DNA of 64,000 nucleotides, taken from NCBI GenBank assembly GCA_937973555.1, contig CALJKL010000028.1, positions 28,029 to 92,028 of the forward strand. The letters run 5' to 3'. Numbering within the stretch: the stretch's first letter is position 1; the number at the start of each line of letters is the position of its first letter. A model generated the notes under the pieces. It saw only the letters and a program-made list of their open reading frames with translations, made no database searches and was not told the DNA's origin. This DNA comes from an uncultured Flavobacteriales bacterium (lineage in GTDB: Bacteria; Bacteroidota; Bacteroidia; Flavobacteriales; Weeksellaceae). Positions 25,046 to 33,975 of this stretch are shown here, piece after piece. A program made the translations under genes and the position numbers.

Positions 25046-26497
25046 ATGGATCAAAATCTAGAATTGATATGGGAAAGGTGTCTTAAGTTTATGAGAGATA
25101 ACTTAAGCGCATCTGAACATGAAGATGTAAAAAAATTAGAACATTCTTTCGATTTATTGTTCGACAGAGTTCAGCCTATGTCATTACTAAACCACAATCT
25201 TACATTGTTGGTACCATCAGATTTCTATAAAGAATACATCGAAGAAAACTACCTTTCTCTACTCTCTGCTGCTCTTAAAAAAAATATCGGAAAAGGGGTG
25301 AAACTTTGGTATTCTGTAATGGAAAACAAACCACAGGGGAAAGAAAAACCAGCCCTTCAAAATTATAAGGGAATTACGGTTCAGGCTCCAAAGGTTCAAG
25401 AAGTTATTCCTGCTACTTTTCAAAGAAATGTTGTAAATCCTTTTGTAGTTCCAGGAATTAAAAAGGTCAATATAGATTCTAATCTTAATCCTAATTTATC
25501 GTTTGACAATTTTGTAGAAGGCGAAAGCAATAAATTTGCCTCTACCGTTGCCAAGACGATTGCCAAAAGACCGGGAGCAACTTCTTTTAACCCATTGTTT
25601 ATTCATGGTGGTGTGGGAGTAGGGAAAACCCACTTGGCTCATGCTATTGGTTTGGACATCAAAAGCAATTTTCAGGATAAGATCGTTTTATATCTTTCTT
25701 CAGAGAAATTTATTCAGCAATTTGTTTCTGCGGCTAAGGCTCAAAATAAAACCGATTTCGGTAATTTCTACCAAATGGTAGATGTACTGATTATAGATGA
25801 TATTCAGTTCCTTTCTGGTAAGGCTGCTACACAAGATATGTTCTTCCACATTTTTGATCACCTGCATCAAAATGGAAAACAAATTATTTTAACCTCTGAT
25901 AAAGCCCCGGCAGATATTCAGGACATCCAGGAAAGAATTGTTTCCAGATTCAAATGGGGACTTTCTGCAGAAGTGAAATCTCCCGATTTCGATACCAGAA
26001 AGAAAATTATTCTTGACAAACTTCACAGAGACGGTATAGAACTGAAAGAAGACATGGTAGATTTCTTGGCCGGTGAGGTGAAGTCTAACGTAAGAGAACT
26101 GATTGGTGTCATCAACTCGGTGATTGCTCATTCTATGATTTCTAAATCTGATTTGAGTTTAGATCTTCTGAAAGAAACCATCAATAAGATTGCCGCCAAT
26201 CAAAAGAAAACCATCAATATTCCTTATATTCAGGAAGTGGTTTGCGAATATTTTGGTATCAAAAGAGAGCAGTTACTTTCTAAGACCAGAAAAAGAGAAA
26301 TTGCTTTACCAAGACAATTGGCGATGTATTTTGCTAAAGAATATACCAATTCTACCTTTACCAAAATTGGAGAAGAAATGGGAGGGAAAGATCATTCTAC
26401 AGTAATGTATGCCTGCGATACCATAAGAGACGTTTCTAAAATTGATAAGGAACTCAAAAAATATCTGAAAGAATTAAAAGAAAAAATATTTGAATAG
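25046..26497 (+). CDS. dnaA: Chromosomal replication initiator DnaA
   Basis: A 483-aa initiator protein with all four domains: N-terminal oligomerisation domain, variable linker (about 90-150), AAA+ domain with Walker A GGVGVGKTH and Walker B LIIDDIQFL, and the C-terminal DNA-binding domain with the DnaA signature GGKDHSTVMYACDTI. It opens origin DNA. No DnaA boxes were seen within 150 nt on either side, so the origin is probably elsewhere. It is followed by two terminators and then the phosphatase gene. Confidence 0.97.
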   Translation: MDQNLELIWERCLKFMRDNLSASEHEDVKKLEHSFDLLFDRVQPMSLLNHNLTLLVPSDFYKEYIEENYLSLLSAALKKNIGKGVKLWYSVMENKPQGKEKPALQNYKGITVQAPKVQEVIPATFQRNVVNPFVVPGIKKVNIDSNLNPNLSFDNFVEGESNKFASTVAKTIAKRPGATSFNPLFIHGGVGVGKTHLAHAIGLDIKSNFQDKIVLYLSSEKFIQQFVSAAKAQNKTDFGNFYQMVDVLIIDDIQFLSGKAATQDMFFHIFDHLHQNGKQIILTSDKAPADIQDIQERIVSRFKWGLSAEVKSPDFDTRKKIILDKLHRDGIELKEDMVDFLAGEVKSNVRELIGVINSVIAHSMISKSDLSLDLLKETINKIAANQKKTINIPYIQEVVCEYFGIKREQLLSKTRKREIALPRQLAMYFAKEYTNSTFTKIGEEMGGKDHSTVMYACDTIRDVSKIDKELKKYLKELKEKIFE

Positions 26498-26518
26498 GGT
26501 TTCAAACCCCATTTTTTT
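26497..26518 (+). terminator. First terminator after dnaA
   Basis: GGGTT / AACCC short stem with a TCA loop, then CATTTTTTT. It begins at the last base of the dnaA stop codon. Confidence 0.65.
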
Positions 26519-26563
26519 AAAGGAATTTTTTAAATATTATGTTTAGAAAATTCCTTTTTTTAT
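26519..26563 (+). terminator. Second terminator-like hairpin after dnaA
   Basis: AAAGGAATTTT / AAAATTCCTTT, 11-bp stem with a loop of about 17 nt, ending in a T7 tract. Confidence 0.65.
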
Positions 26564-26599
26564 TATTCATAATTTCTATTTTTACCTTAATTTAGCTTT

Positions 26600-27058
26600 A
26601 TGAAAATATTGATGGTTTGTCTCGGTAATATTTGTAGAAGTCCCCTTGCGGAGGGCATTCTCCGTTCCAAAATTTCGGATGAACATATCGTAGCCAGTGC
26701 GGGTACTATCTCTCTGCATGAAGGCGAGCATCCGGATAGAAGGTCAGTAAAAACAGCTTTAGAATATGGAGTAGATATTGCTCATCAAAGAGCTAATTAT
26801 TTCACCAAAGAACATTTGGAAACCTTTGATAAGATATTCTGTATGGATCTTAAAAATATGGAAGATGTACTCTCTAAAGCCAGTACTGAGGAGCAAAAGC
26901 ATAAGGTTTCGCTCATCTTGGAAGAAGCAGGGCATTTTGGAGAGGATATAGAAGTTCCGGATCCTTATTATGGTGACTTAGAAGATTTTGAAACTGTTTA
27001 TCAAATGTTGGATAAAGCTTGTGATACCGTTGCCGAAAAATATGGATTGATATTTTAA
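26600..27058 (+). CDS. Low-molecular-weight protein-tyrosine phosphatase
   Basis: A 152-aa phosphatase with the P-loop CLGNICRS (Cys8 to Arg14) at the N-terminus and the acid DPYYGDLEDF at about 119. It dephosphorylates phosphotyrosine; the in vivo partner is unknown. Unlike the arsenic-operon paralogue at 852-1466 it has the standard length. The dnaA / LMW-PTP / RsmI-like order is common in flavobacteria; functional coupling is not established. Confidence 0.92.
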   Translation: MKILMVCLGNICRSPLAEGILRSKISDEHIVASAGTISLHEGEHPDRRSVKTALEYGVDIAHQRANYFTKEHLETFDKIFCMDLKNMEDVLSKASTEEQKHKVSLILEEAGHFGEDIEVPDPYYGDLEDFETVYQMLDKACDTVAEKYGLIF

Positions 27059-27098
27059 TTTTTTACTTCTTACTTCTTACTTTTAACTTATTATACAA

Positions 27099-27797
27099 AT
27101 GCTTTTTTTAATACCCGCCTATTTATCAGAAGAATCGCCATCGGAATTTTTTGCTCCGGTGATTAAAGACTATATTCTGAAGACAGATTATTTTTTTGTA
27201 GAAAATGAAAAAACAGCCAGAAAAGTCATCAAATTTTTTGCCCCGGAAAAAAAGCAAAGCGATTTGAAATTATTCTTGTTGGATAAATATTCTGAAACAG
27301 CGGATTTAAAAGAAGCACAGCAATTGATGAAAGCAGGGCAAGACTTTGGATTGCTTTCGGAAGCGGGCTTACCTTGTATTGCAGATCCAGGAAACCTGAT
27401 GGTGAAGTGGTGCCATGAAAACAATATCAAAGTTGTTCCAATCAACGGCCCAAGTTCTATTATCTTGGCTTTAATTGCGAGTGGTTTCAATGGACAGGAG
27501 TTTACCTTCCACGGGTATTTGCCTATTGATAGGGAACAGAAGAAAAAGCAGATTCAGTTTTTGGAAAATCAGGTTCAAAAAACAGGGTATTCCCAAATCT
27601 TTATGGAAACGCCTTACCGCAATAATCAGCTTGTAGAAGATCTAATTAAATTTCTAAACCCGAGTACTAAACTCTGTATCGCAGCCAACATCAATCATCC
27701 TACAGAAGAATACATTAAAACCTTAAAAATTTTGGACTGGAAAAATAAAAAACCGGAATTGCATAAAATTCCGGCGGTATTTGTATTAGGAAAGTAA
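27099..27797 (+). CDS. RsmI-like tetrapyrrole-methylase-fold SAM methyltransferase
   Basis: A 232-aa protein of the TP-methylase superfamily, closest in pattern to RsmI (16S rRNA C1402 2'-O-methyltransferase): GLLSEAGLPCIADPGNLMVKW, then INGPSSIILALIASGFNGQEFTFHGYLP and METPYRNNQLVEDL. The N-terminal part of RsmI (VGTPIGNLxD) is replaced by LIPAYLSEESPSEFF, so it is a shortened or divergent member. rRNA methylation is therefore probable but not certain. Confidence 0.82.
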   Translation: MLFLIPAYLSEESPSEFFAPVIKDYILKTDYFFVENEKTARKVIKFFAPEKKQSDLKLFLLDKYSETADLKEAQQLMKAGQDFGLLSEAGLPCIADPGNLMVKWCHENNIKVVPINGPSSIILALIASGFNGQEFTFHGYLPIDREQKKKQIQFLENQVQKTGYSQIFMETPYRNNQLVEDLIKFLNPSTKLCIAANINHPTEEYIKTLKILDWKNKKPELHKIPAVFVLGK

Positions 27798-27801
27798 GTT
27801 T

Positions 27802-28206
27802 CTATTTCTGAGATTGATATAAAGAAGTAAATCCATCATTAGCATCATCACTCAGGATTAATTGATCATTTTCATTTGCAATTGTAGACCTAGTAGAATT
27901 GCCGGAAAACTGAATAAAAGTAGCTTCGTAATGGGTAAGGTTAGATACATCTTTGTGCAAAGAATAGGTTCCTCTACTAGTTGTAACTCCATTCGTAGAA
28001 ATACTAAAGGTATTGTCGCTATTTAGGGTTAAAACAATAGTTTTACTTGTAGAAGCTGGAGTTAAGGTAGTTCCCGTAATTCCACCAGAAGAAGAAACCC
28101 AGCTCCATTTGCCAAGCCATAAGCTATTGTCTTTTTCCTCCTCATTATCTCTTCCGCATGAAATCAAACTAAAAAAGGTTAATAGAATAAAAATTAAGTT
28201 TTTCAT
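27802..28206 (-). CDS. Small lipocalin-like lipoprotein, function unknown
   Basis: A 134-aa secreted lipoprotein: signal peptide MKNLIFILLTFFSLISC with the lipobox cysteine at residue 17, then a small beta-rich domain (GKWSWVSSSGG, TIVLTLNSDNTFSIST) that resembles lipocalin-like domains. No enzymatic motif. The ATG at 28206 was chosen because it starts the signal peptide; a TTG six codons upstream has no support. It is 4 nt from the convergent methyltransferase gene end. Confidence 0.75.
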   Translation of the reverse strand: MKNLIFILLTFFSLISCGRDNEEEKDNSLWLGKWSWVSSSGGITGTTLTPASTSKTIVLTLNSDNTFSISTNGVTTSRGTYSLHKDVSNLTHYEATFIQFSGNSTRSTIANENDQLILSDDANDGFTSLYQSQK

Positions 28207-28221
28207 GGTATTTATTTTTAA

Positions 28222-28229
28222 CAAATCTA
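28222..28229 (-). promoter_or_regulatory. Candidate -7 box of the lipocalin-like lipoprotein gene
   Basis: TAGATTTG on the minus strand, 15 nt before the start codon. Confidence 0.45.
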
Positions 28230-28298
28230 GTTATATTTTATACAACTAATTAAAAATAAATACTTTATTCAAAATTTAGGGGATATAAAACTAAGTAA

Positions 28299-28772
28299 TT
28301 AATACTTCAATCCTGCTTTCTTTAAGAGAAAATGCAAGAGCCAAATAGGCCCTACCAATAGAAACTGTAGGTCTTTTAGGAAACTAGGCTTCTTTCCTTC
28401 TATTTTGTGACCTACAAACTGGAAAATCCAAGTGATGATGAAAATCGAAAGATAAACAATCCAAGAATTTTCTTTGAAGTGAATATTTATGGCATAAGCG
28501 AAATGCTCCATCAGAAGCATTAAAAAAATCATGATGATGGAAATTCTCCAGGATAATCTGAAATAAAAAACCGTAACCAAAGCAATAGCAATAAGACTTA
28601 CTATACTAATGCATCCGAAATATCTTGCACAAAAATGTGGAGCAGGTATCAAACTGATAAATCCTATAATGGTCCAAAAGATTAAAGGAACGCAAATCCA
28701 ATGAATGGCTTTGTTGGTTTTGTTTTGATGACTTGCTGCGTATTCAGCAAAAAGTTGATCGATTTTTCTCAT
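28299..28772 (-). CDS. DUF962 / Mpo1-like membrane protein
   Basis: A 157-aa protein with the DUF962 pattern: N-terminal FAEYAASHQNKTNKAIHWICVPLIFWTI, then several membrane segments and a C-terminal WIFQFVGHKIEGKKPSFLKDLQFLLVGPIW. The yeast homologue Mpo1 is a dioxygenase of fatty-acid alpha-oxidation that uses the conserved histidines; the bacterial role is unknown. It lies downstream of metG but a terminator separates them. Confidence 0.83.
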   Translation of the reverse strand: MRKIDQLFAEYAASHQNKTNKAIHWICVPLIFWTIIGFISLIPAPHFCARYFGCISIVSLIAIALVTVFYFRLSWRISIIMIFLMLLMEHFAYAINIHFKENSWIVYLSIFIITWIFQFVGHKIEGKKPSFLKDLQFLLVGPIWLLHFLLKKAGLKY

Positions 28773-28790
28773 GTTATTTTTTTATAAAAA

Positions 28791-28826
28791 TAAAAAAGAT
28801 TTCTGAAACCATCAGAAACCTTTTTT
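28791..28826 (-). terminator. Terminator of metG
   Basis: Read on the minus strand: GGTTTCTGA / TCAGAAATC stem (one G-U), followed by CTTTTTT. It stands between metG and the DUF962 gene. Confidence 0.8.
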
Positions 28827-28848
28827 ACTTTGTATTTTAAATTTTGAT

Positions 28849-30882
28849 TTATCCTATTTCAATTCCGTTTTCTACTTTATCTTCAGGCGTTACAAAACTT
28901 AACTTTCCGTCTTCTTTTGTGGTCAAAAGCAGCATTCCCTGAGATTCTATTCCACGAATTTTTCTTGGGGCAAGATTCAGCAGAATCATCACCTGTTTTC
29001 CTACCACTTCTTCCGGAGTGAAGCTTTCTGCAATCCCCGAAACTACTGTTCTTATATCTACACCTGTGTCTACTTTTAGTTTAAGCAGTTTGTCTGCTTT
29101 TTCTACTTTTTCGGCTTCTAAAATAGTAGCTGTTCTTAAGTCTATTTTGGTAAAATCGTCAAATTGTATTTCGTCTTTCATAGGTTTAGCGTTAGGGTTG
29201 GTTTTTTTGTTGGATTGTTTGGTGTTTTCCAATTTCTGGATTTGAGCCTCTATCACATCGTCTTCTATTTTAGAGAAAAGAAGAGAAGATTCATTGATTT
29301 GATGACCAGTTTCTATCAATATCTTAGCATTTTCAACTTCTTGCCAAGTAATCTTGGATGTATTGAACATGTTCAATAATTTTTCTGAAGAGAAAGGCAT
29401 GAAAGGTTCACAAAGTTGTGCCAATGCCACGGCAATCTGTGCGCCTATAAATAGTGAGTTGGCGGCTTTTTCGGGTTGGTCTTTGATGGTTTTCCAAGGC
29501 TCTTCGGTTTGTAAGTATTGGTTTCCGAATCTAGCCAAATTCATTAAAGCACTTAAAGCATTTCTGAATTCGTATTTGTCTAATGACTCATGAATTTCTT
29601 TGGCAGCCTTGCTGATTTCTAACAGTTCTTCTGCATTGGCATTTCCTTCCGGAATGACACCATTGTAATATTTATGCACCAAAACGGCAACTCTATTAAT
29701 GAAGTTTCCGAAGATGCCTACTAATTCAGAATTGTTTTTGGTTTGGAAATCCTTCCAAGTAAAATTATTGTCTTTGGTTTCCGGAGCAGAAGAAAGTAGG
29801 GCATAGCGTAAAACATCTTGCTGACCAGGGAATTCTTCTACATATTCGTGAGCCCAAACGGCCCAGTTTCTAGAAGTTGAAATTTTATCATTTTCCAGGT
29901 TGAGGAATTCAAATGCTGGAACATTAGCTGGCATAATATAATCGCCATGAGCCTTCATCATCGCCGGGAAGATAATACAGTGGAAAACAATGTTGTCTTT
30001 TCCGATGAAATGAATCAAATCTGAATTTTCACTCTGCCAATAGTCTTTCCAATCTTTTCCGTTTTTTTCTGCCCATTCTTTGGTGAAAGAAATATAACCA
30101 ATAGGTGCATCAAACCAAACATATAATACTTTTCCTTCTGCATCTGGTAAAGGAACTTGTACTCCCCAGTTAAGATCTCTGGTCATGGCTCTCGGTTTCA
30201 AACCATCATTAAGCCAAGATTTTACTTGTCCATATACATTGGTTTTCCAATCGTCTTTGTGTCCTTCTATAATCCATTTATTCAAGAATGATTCATATTC
30301 GTTTAATGGAAGGTACCAGTTTTTGGTTTCTTTTAAAACAGGAACATTTCCACTCAAAGCAGATTTGGGATTAATAAGTTCTGAAGGAGAAAGGGTAGAG
30401 CCACATTTTTCGCATTGGTCTCCATAGGCGCCATCGTTTCCACAATTAGGGCAGGTACCTACTATATAACGGTCTGCTAAGAATTCACCAGCTTGCTCGT
30501 CATAATATTGTTCTGAGATTTCTTCTGTAAACTTTCCTTTCTCATACATTTTGAGAAAGAAATCCTGACTGGTCTTTTTATGGTTTTCTGAAGAAGTTCG
30601 TGAATATTCGTCGAAAGATATTCCTAGATCTTCAAATGATTTTTTAATGATTGTGTGGTATTTGTCTACAATATCCTGAGGCGTTACGCCTTCTTTTTTT
30701 GCACGTATCGTAATAGGAATCCCGTGCTCATCACTTCCGCAGATGAAGGCTACATCATTTCCTAATCTTCTTTGAAATCTTGCATATACATCCGCTGGAA
30801 TATACACTCCTGCCAAATGCCCAATATGAACAGGACCATTAGCATAAGGTAGGGCAGCCGTAATCATTTTTCTTTTCTGCAT
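28849..30882 (-). CDS. metG: Methionyl-tRNA synthetase
   Basis: A 677-aa class I synthetase. The HIGH motif is in NGPVHIGHLAG, the zinc knuckles in CPNCGNDGAYGDQCEKCGS, and the KMSKS equivalent is KISTSR. The C-terminal EMAP/OB tRNA-binding domain (DLRTATILEAEKVEKADKLL ... RKIRGIESQGMLL) is fused, as in the dimeric long form. It charges tRNA(Met). A -7 box lies 14 nt upstream. Confidence 0.97.
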   Translation of the reverse strand: MQKRKMITAALPYANGPVHIGHLAGVYIPADVYARFQRRLGNDVAFICGSDEHGIPITIRAKKEGVTPQDIVDKYHTIIKKSFEDLGISFDEYSRTSSENHKKTSQDFFLKMYEKGKFTEEISEQYYDEQAGEFLADRYIVGTCPNCGNDGAYGDQCEKCGSTLSPSELINPKSALSGNVPVLKETKNWYLPLNEYESFLNKWIIEGHKDDWKTNVYGQVKSWLNDGLKPRAMTRDLNWGVQVPLPDAEGKVLYVWFDAPIGYISFTKEWAEKNGKDWKDYWQSENSDLIHFIGKDNIVFHCIIFPAMMKAHGDYIMPANVPAFEFLNLENDKISTSRNWAVWAHEYVEEFPGQQDVLRYALLSSAPETKDNNFTWKDFQTKNNSELVGIFGNFINRVAVLVHKYYNGVIPEGNANAEELLEISKAAKEIHESLDKYEFRNALSALMNLARFGNQYLQTEEPWKTIKDQPEKAANSLFIGAQIAVALAQLCEPFMPFSSEKLLNMFNTSKITWQEVENAKILIETGHQINESSLLFSKIEDDVIEAQIQKLENTKQSNKKTNPNAKPMKDEIQFDDFTKIDLRTATILEAEKVEKADKLLKLKVDTGVDIRTVVSGIAESFTPEEVVGKQVMILLNLAPRKIRGIESQGMLLLTTKEDGKLSFVTPEDKVENGIEIG

Positions 30883-30896
30883 CGGACTTTTTTTTG

Positions 30897-30904
30897 CAAA
30901 TATA
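30897..30904 (-). promoter_or_regulatory. Candidate -7 box of metG
   Basis: TATATTTG on the minus strand, 14 nt upstream of the metG start, with TTTC 19 nt further upstream as a weak -33. Confidence 0.5.
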
Positions 30905-31029
30905 AGTTTTTGTTTGCCTTTAAGAAAATTTTGGATGCTTGAAGATGTTTTTGGGGAATTTTTCTCGAATTAATATTGAGTTAACATTGCGTTTTTGCTA
31001 AACATATGTTTGAAATATTACGAATTGTC

Positions 31030-31055
31030 TTATTGTCTCATTTGTGAGATAATAA
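31030..31055. promoter_or_regulatory. Gapped palindrome upstream of susC, candidate operator
   Basis: TTATTGTCTCA - TTTG - TGAGATAATAA: 10 of 11 positions are complementary. It lies 193 nt upstream of susC, has no T tract after it and serves no terminating role between divergent genes, so a protein-binding site is the simplest reading. The regulator is not in this window. Confidence 0.4.
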
Positions 31056-31218
31056 GATTAAATTGCCTGATAGTCAATATTATGCATCATTATTTGGGTT
31101 TTGCGTGCTGATTGTTGTCATAAAAAATTAACAATTTTTATATATTTTTTATAAATATTTAAAAAATTCATAAATTGGCAGAGCCTTATTGTGAATAATG
31201 ATAAAGGTGTGTGAAAAA

Positions 31219-31248
31219 TTGAATATTAATTCTTAAATTTTATTTTTG
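31219..31248 (+). promoter_or_regulatory. Promoter-like sequence overlapping the susC start
   Basis: TTG at 31219-31221, 19 nt, then TATTTTTG at 31241-31248. The spacing fits the Bacteroidota consensus, but the box ends on the first base of the GTG start codon, so transcription from here would begin inside the gene. Confidence 0.25.
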
Positions 31249-33962
31249 TGAGAAACTATAGTAAAGTTTTAAAAATTGCGCCTGCATTTTTATTGGCAGG
31301 TACAGTTATGCTTGAGGCTCAGAAAAAAGACTCAATCAAACAAAAAGAGATTGAACAAGTAGTGCTAATTGGTTATGGTAAACAGAAAAAAACTGATGTT
31401 ACCGGTTCAATAGCCTCTGTTACATCAAAAGATTTTAACGGCGGAGCTACTTCTCCTGCTCAATTAATCCAAGGTAAGACCCCAGGTGTTCAGATTACCA
31501 CAAATAGTGGTGCCCCAGGTGCAGGTGCTTCTATTAGAGTACGTGGTACTGCATCGTTAACGGGTAGTAACTCACCATTGATTGTTATTGATGGGGTGCC
31601 TCAGGATTTTGGAGGAATTAACGGTGCTGCAGATCCACTTTCATTAATCAACCCAAATGATATTGAATCATTTGACATTTTGAAAGATGCTGCTTCTACT
31701 GCTATCTATGGTAACCGTGCAACCAATGGTGTTGTATTAATTACTACTAAAAAAGGTGCTACAGGTAAATTCAAAGTAAATTTCTCTACTTTGGCTTCTG
31801 TATCTACCAAAATGAAAAGCTTGGATGTATTGAATGCAGACCAATACAGAGAATTTGTAAACACGTATGCAAATGACAATTACAAATCTAAATTGGGTAC
31901 GGCTAATACAGATTGGCAAAGTCTTATTTATCAAGCTGCATGGGGATCTGATAACAACTTGGTATTCACTGGGGGTGTTAAAGGTTTACCATACAGATTG
32001 TCTTTAGGCTATAATCAACAAAATGGTATCGTAAAATCTAATGAATTTAAGAGAAGCTCTGTGGGGTTAAACTTAAATCCTAAATTCTTTGATAATCATT
32101 TAGCGGTTAACGTTAATTTAAAAGGAACTTATACAGACAATAGATTTGTACCAGATGGTGTTATTTCTAGTGCTACGTATTTTGATCCAACTCAACCTGT
32201 TTATTCTGGTAACTCTAATTATGGTGGTTACTACGAATGGCTTTTGAATGGAGGTCTTAACGTAAATGCTAATGCTAACCCATTGGCTATGATTGCTGCT
32301 AACAGCAAGCATTCTTCTGTATACAGAGGTTTGGGTAATATTCAGTTAGATTATAAATTCCATTTCTTGCCAGATTTACACTTTAATGTAAATGCAGGTT
32401 ATGACTATGCAAAAAGTGAAGGGGTGAACAGAGTATCTCCTATATATAAAGCAGGATTTGCTAATAAAGGTTCTGTGAATCTTTATAGCATGGAAAAGAA
32501 AAATAAACTTTTTGAAGCATATTTCAACTACACGAAAAAAATATCTGAAGTTAATGTAGATTTAACAGCAGGTTATGCTTATCAAGATTTTTATACAGCT
32601 GTGCCACCTTCCACTACAGATGTAGGACAAGGTACAGATACTGCCTCTAATAATTTTGAAACTCAAAATACCTTAATTTCTTTCTATGGTAGAGCAATCT
32701 TTACTATTGCAAATAAATATATCATTAATGGATCAGTAAGAAGAGACGGTTCTTCTAGATTCTATAACGGATCTAGAGATAACTTGTTTGGTTGGTTCCC
32801 TGGTGTTTCATTGGCTTGGAGAATGGATCAAGAAAACTTCTTGAAAGATTCTAACATCAATACTTTGAAACTAAGAGCAGGTTGGGGACAAACTGGTCAA
32901 CAAGAACTTTATACTAACTATCCTTCATTTGCTTCTTACAACCAGAGTGGTACAGGTGCATATTATCAATTCGGACAGAATTATTATTTCATGTACAGAC
33001 CAGGAGCGTATAACCCATATTTAACTTGGGAAACTACTACTACTAAAAACATCGGTTTAGATTTTGGTTTCTTGAACAAGAGAGTTACGGGATCTGTAGA
33101 CTTCTTCCAAAAAGATACTAAAGACCTTATCGTAGATGTAGCAATTGCAGCTGGTGACTTAAGTAATCACAACATTTTGAATGTTGGTAATATTCAAAAT
33201 AAAGGTTTTGAAGCTACCGTTAATTTTATCCCAGTTAAAAATGAAAATACTACATGGGAGTTAGGTTTCAATGCTACTCACTACAAACCAGTTGTTACCA
33301 AGCTTGCTAACAATGCAGACGATACATTCTTCTTACCAACAGGTGGTATTTCTGGAGGTGTAGGTAACACTATCCAAGCACATGCTGTAGGATATGCACC
33401 AAGCTCATTCTTAGTTTATCAACAAGTGTATGACGTAAACGGAAAACCACTAGATGGTGTATATGTAGACAGAAACGGTGATGGTATGATCAGTGCAAAT
33501 GATAAATATTATTATAAATCTACTACTCCTGATGTAATCTTTGGTTTCAACACCAAATTATCTCATAGAAATTGGGATTTAAGCATGAGCGGTAGAGCTG
33601 TATTGGGTAATTATGTTTATAACAATGCTGCATCTAACAGTTCAATCAATTCTGCTTTAACGAATGAATATCTACAAAACGTATATTCTACAGCTAAAAC
33701 ATATGCATTCAAAGGAAATGAATTATTCTCTGATATCTATGTAGAAAATGCTTCTTTCTTCAGATTAGATAATGTAAACTTAGGTTACAATTTCACAGAT
33801 TTCATGACAAAAGGAAACAACCTTAAAGTTTATGCAATGGTACAGAATGTATTTGTAGTAACTAAATACTCAGGTGTAGACCCTGAAGTTTTTGGAGGAA
33901 TTGACAATGGTTATTATCAAGTACCTAGAGTTTATTCATTAGGTTTAAATTTTCAATTTTAA
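31248..33962 (+). CDS. susC: SusC/RagA-type TonB-linked outer membrane protein
   Basis: A 904-aa outer-membrane receptor for glycan uptake, beginning with GTG. Signal peptide (to about residue 24, LEAQ), then directly the plug domain (EQVVLIGYGKQKKTDVTGSIASV, later PLIVIDGVPQD and DPLSLINPNDIESFDILKDAAS) and a 22-strand type barrel ending in F (SLGLNFQF). The N-terminal carboxypeptidase-D-like domain found in many SusC proteins is absent. The neighbours SusD, SusE, GH97 and GH13 point to starch or maltodextrins as substrate. Confidence 0.93.
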   Translation: MRNYSKVLKIAPAFLLAGTVMLEAQKKDSIKQKEIEQVVLIGYGKQKKTDVTGSIASVTSKDFNGGATSPAQLIQGKTPGVQITTNSGAPGAGASIRVRGTASLTGSNSPLIVIDGVPQDFGGINGAADPLSLINPNDIESFDILKDAASTAIYGNRATNGVVLITTKKGATGKFKVNFSTLASVSTKMKSLDVLNADQYREFVNTYANDNYKSKLGTANTDWQSLIYQAAWGSDNNLVFTGGVKGLPYRLSLGYNQQNGIVKSNEFKRSSVGLNLNPKFFDNHLAVNVNLKGTYTDNRFVPDGVISSATYFDPTQPVYSGNSNYGGYYEWLLNGGLNVNANANPLAMIAANSKHSSVYRGLGNIQLDYKFHFLPDLHFNVNAGYDYAKSEGVNRVSPIYKAGFANKGSVNLYSMEKKNKLFEAYFNYTKKISEVNVDLTAGYAYQDFYTAVPPSTTDVGQGTDTASNNFETQNTLISFYGRAIFTIANKYIINGSVRRDGSSRFYNGSRDNLFGWFPGVSLAWRMDQENFLKDSNINTLKLRAGWGQTGQQELYTNYPSFASYNQSGTGAYYQFGQNYYFMYRPGAYNPYLTWETTTTKNIGLDFGFLNKRVTGSVDFFQKDTKDLIVDVAIAAGDLSNHNILNVGNIQNKGFEATVNFIPVKNENTTWELGFNATHYKPVVTKLANNADDTFFLPTGGISGGVGNTIQAHAVGYAPSSFLVYQQVYDVNGKPLDGVYVDRNGDGMISANDKYYYKSTTPDVIFGFNTKLSHRNWDLSMSGRAVLGNYVYNNAASNSSINSALTNEYLQNVYSTAKTYAFKGNELFSDIYVENASFFRLDNVNLGYNFTDFMTKGNNLKVYAMVQNVFVVTKYSGVDPEVFGGIDNGYYQVPRVYSLGLNFQF

Positions 33963-33975
33963 ATAGAAGACAAAA

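Larger units (their letters stand above)
30883..31247. promoter_or_regulatory. Divergent intergenic region between metG and the starch locus
   Basis: 365 nt without a gene. It holds the metG -7 box at its left end, a gapped palindrome at 31030-31055, A/T-rich stretches at 31120-31175 and a promoter-like sequence next to the susC start. No reading frame with family similarity and no RNA gene was seen. Confidence 0.6.
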
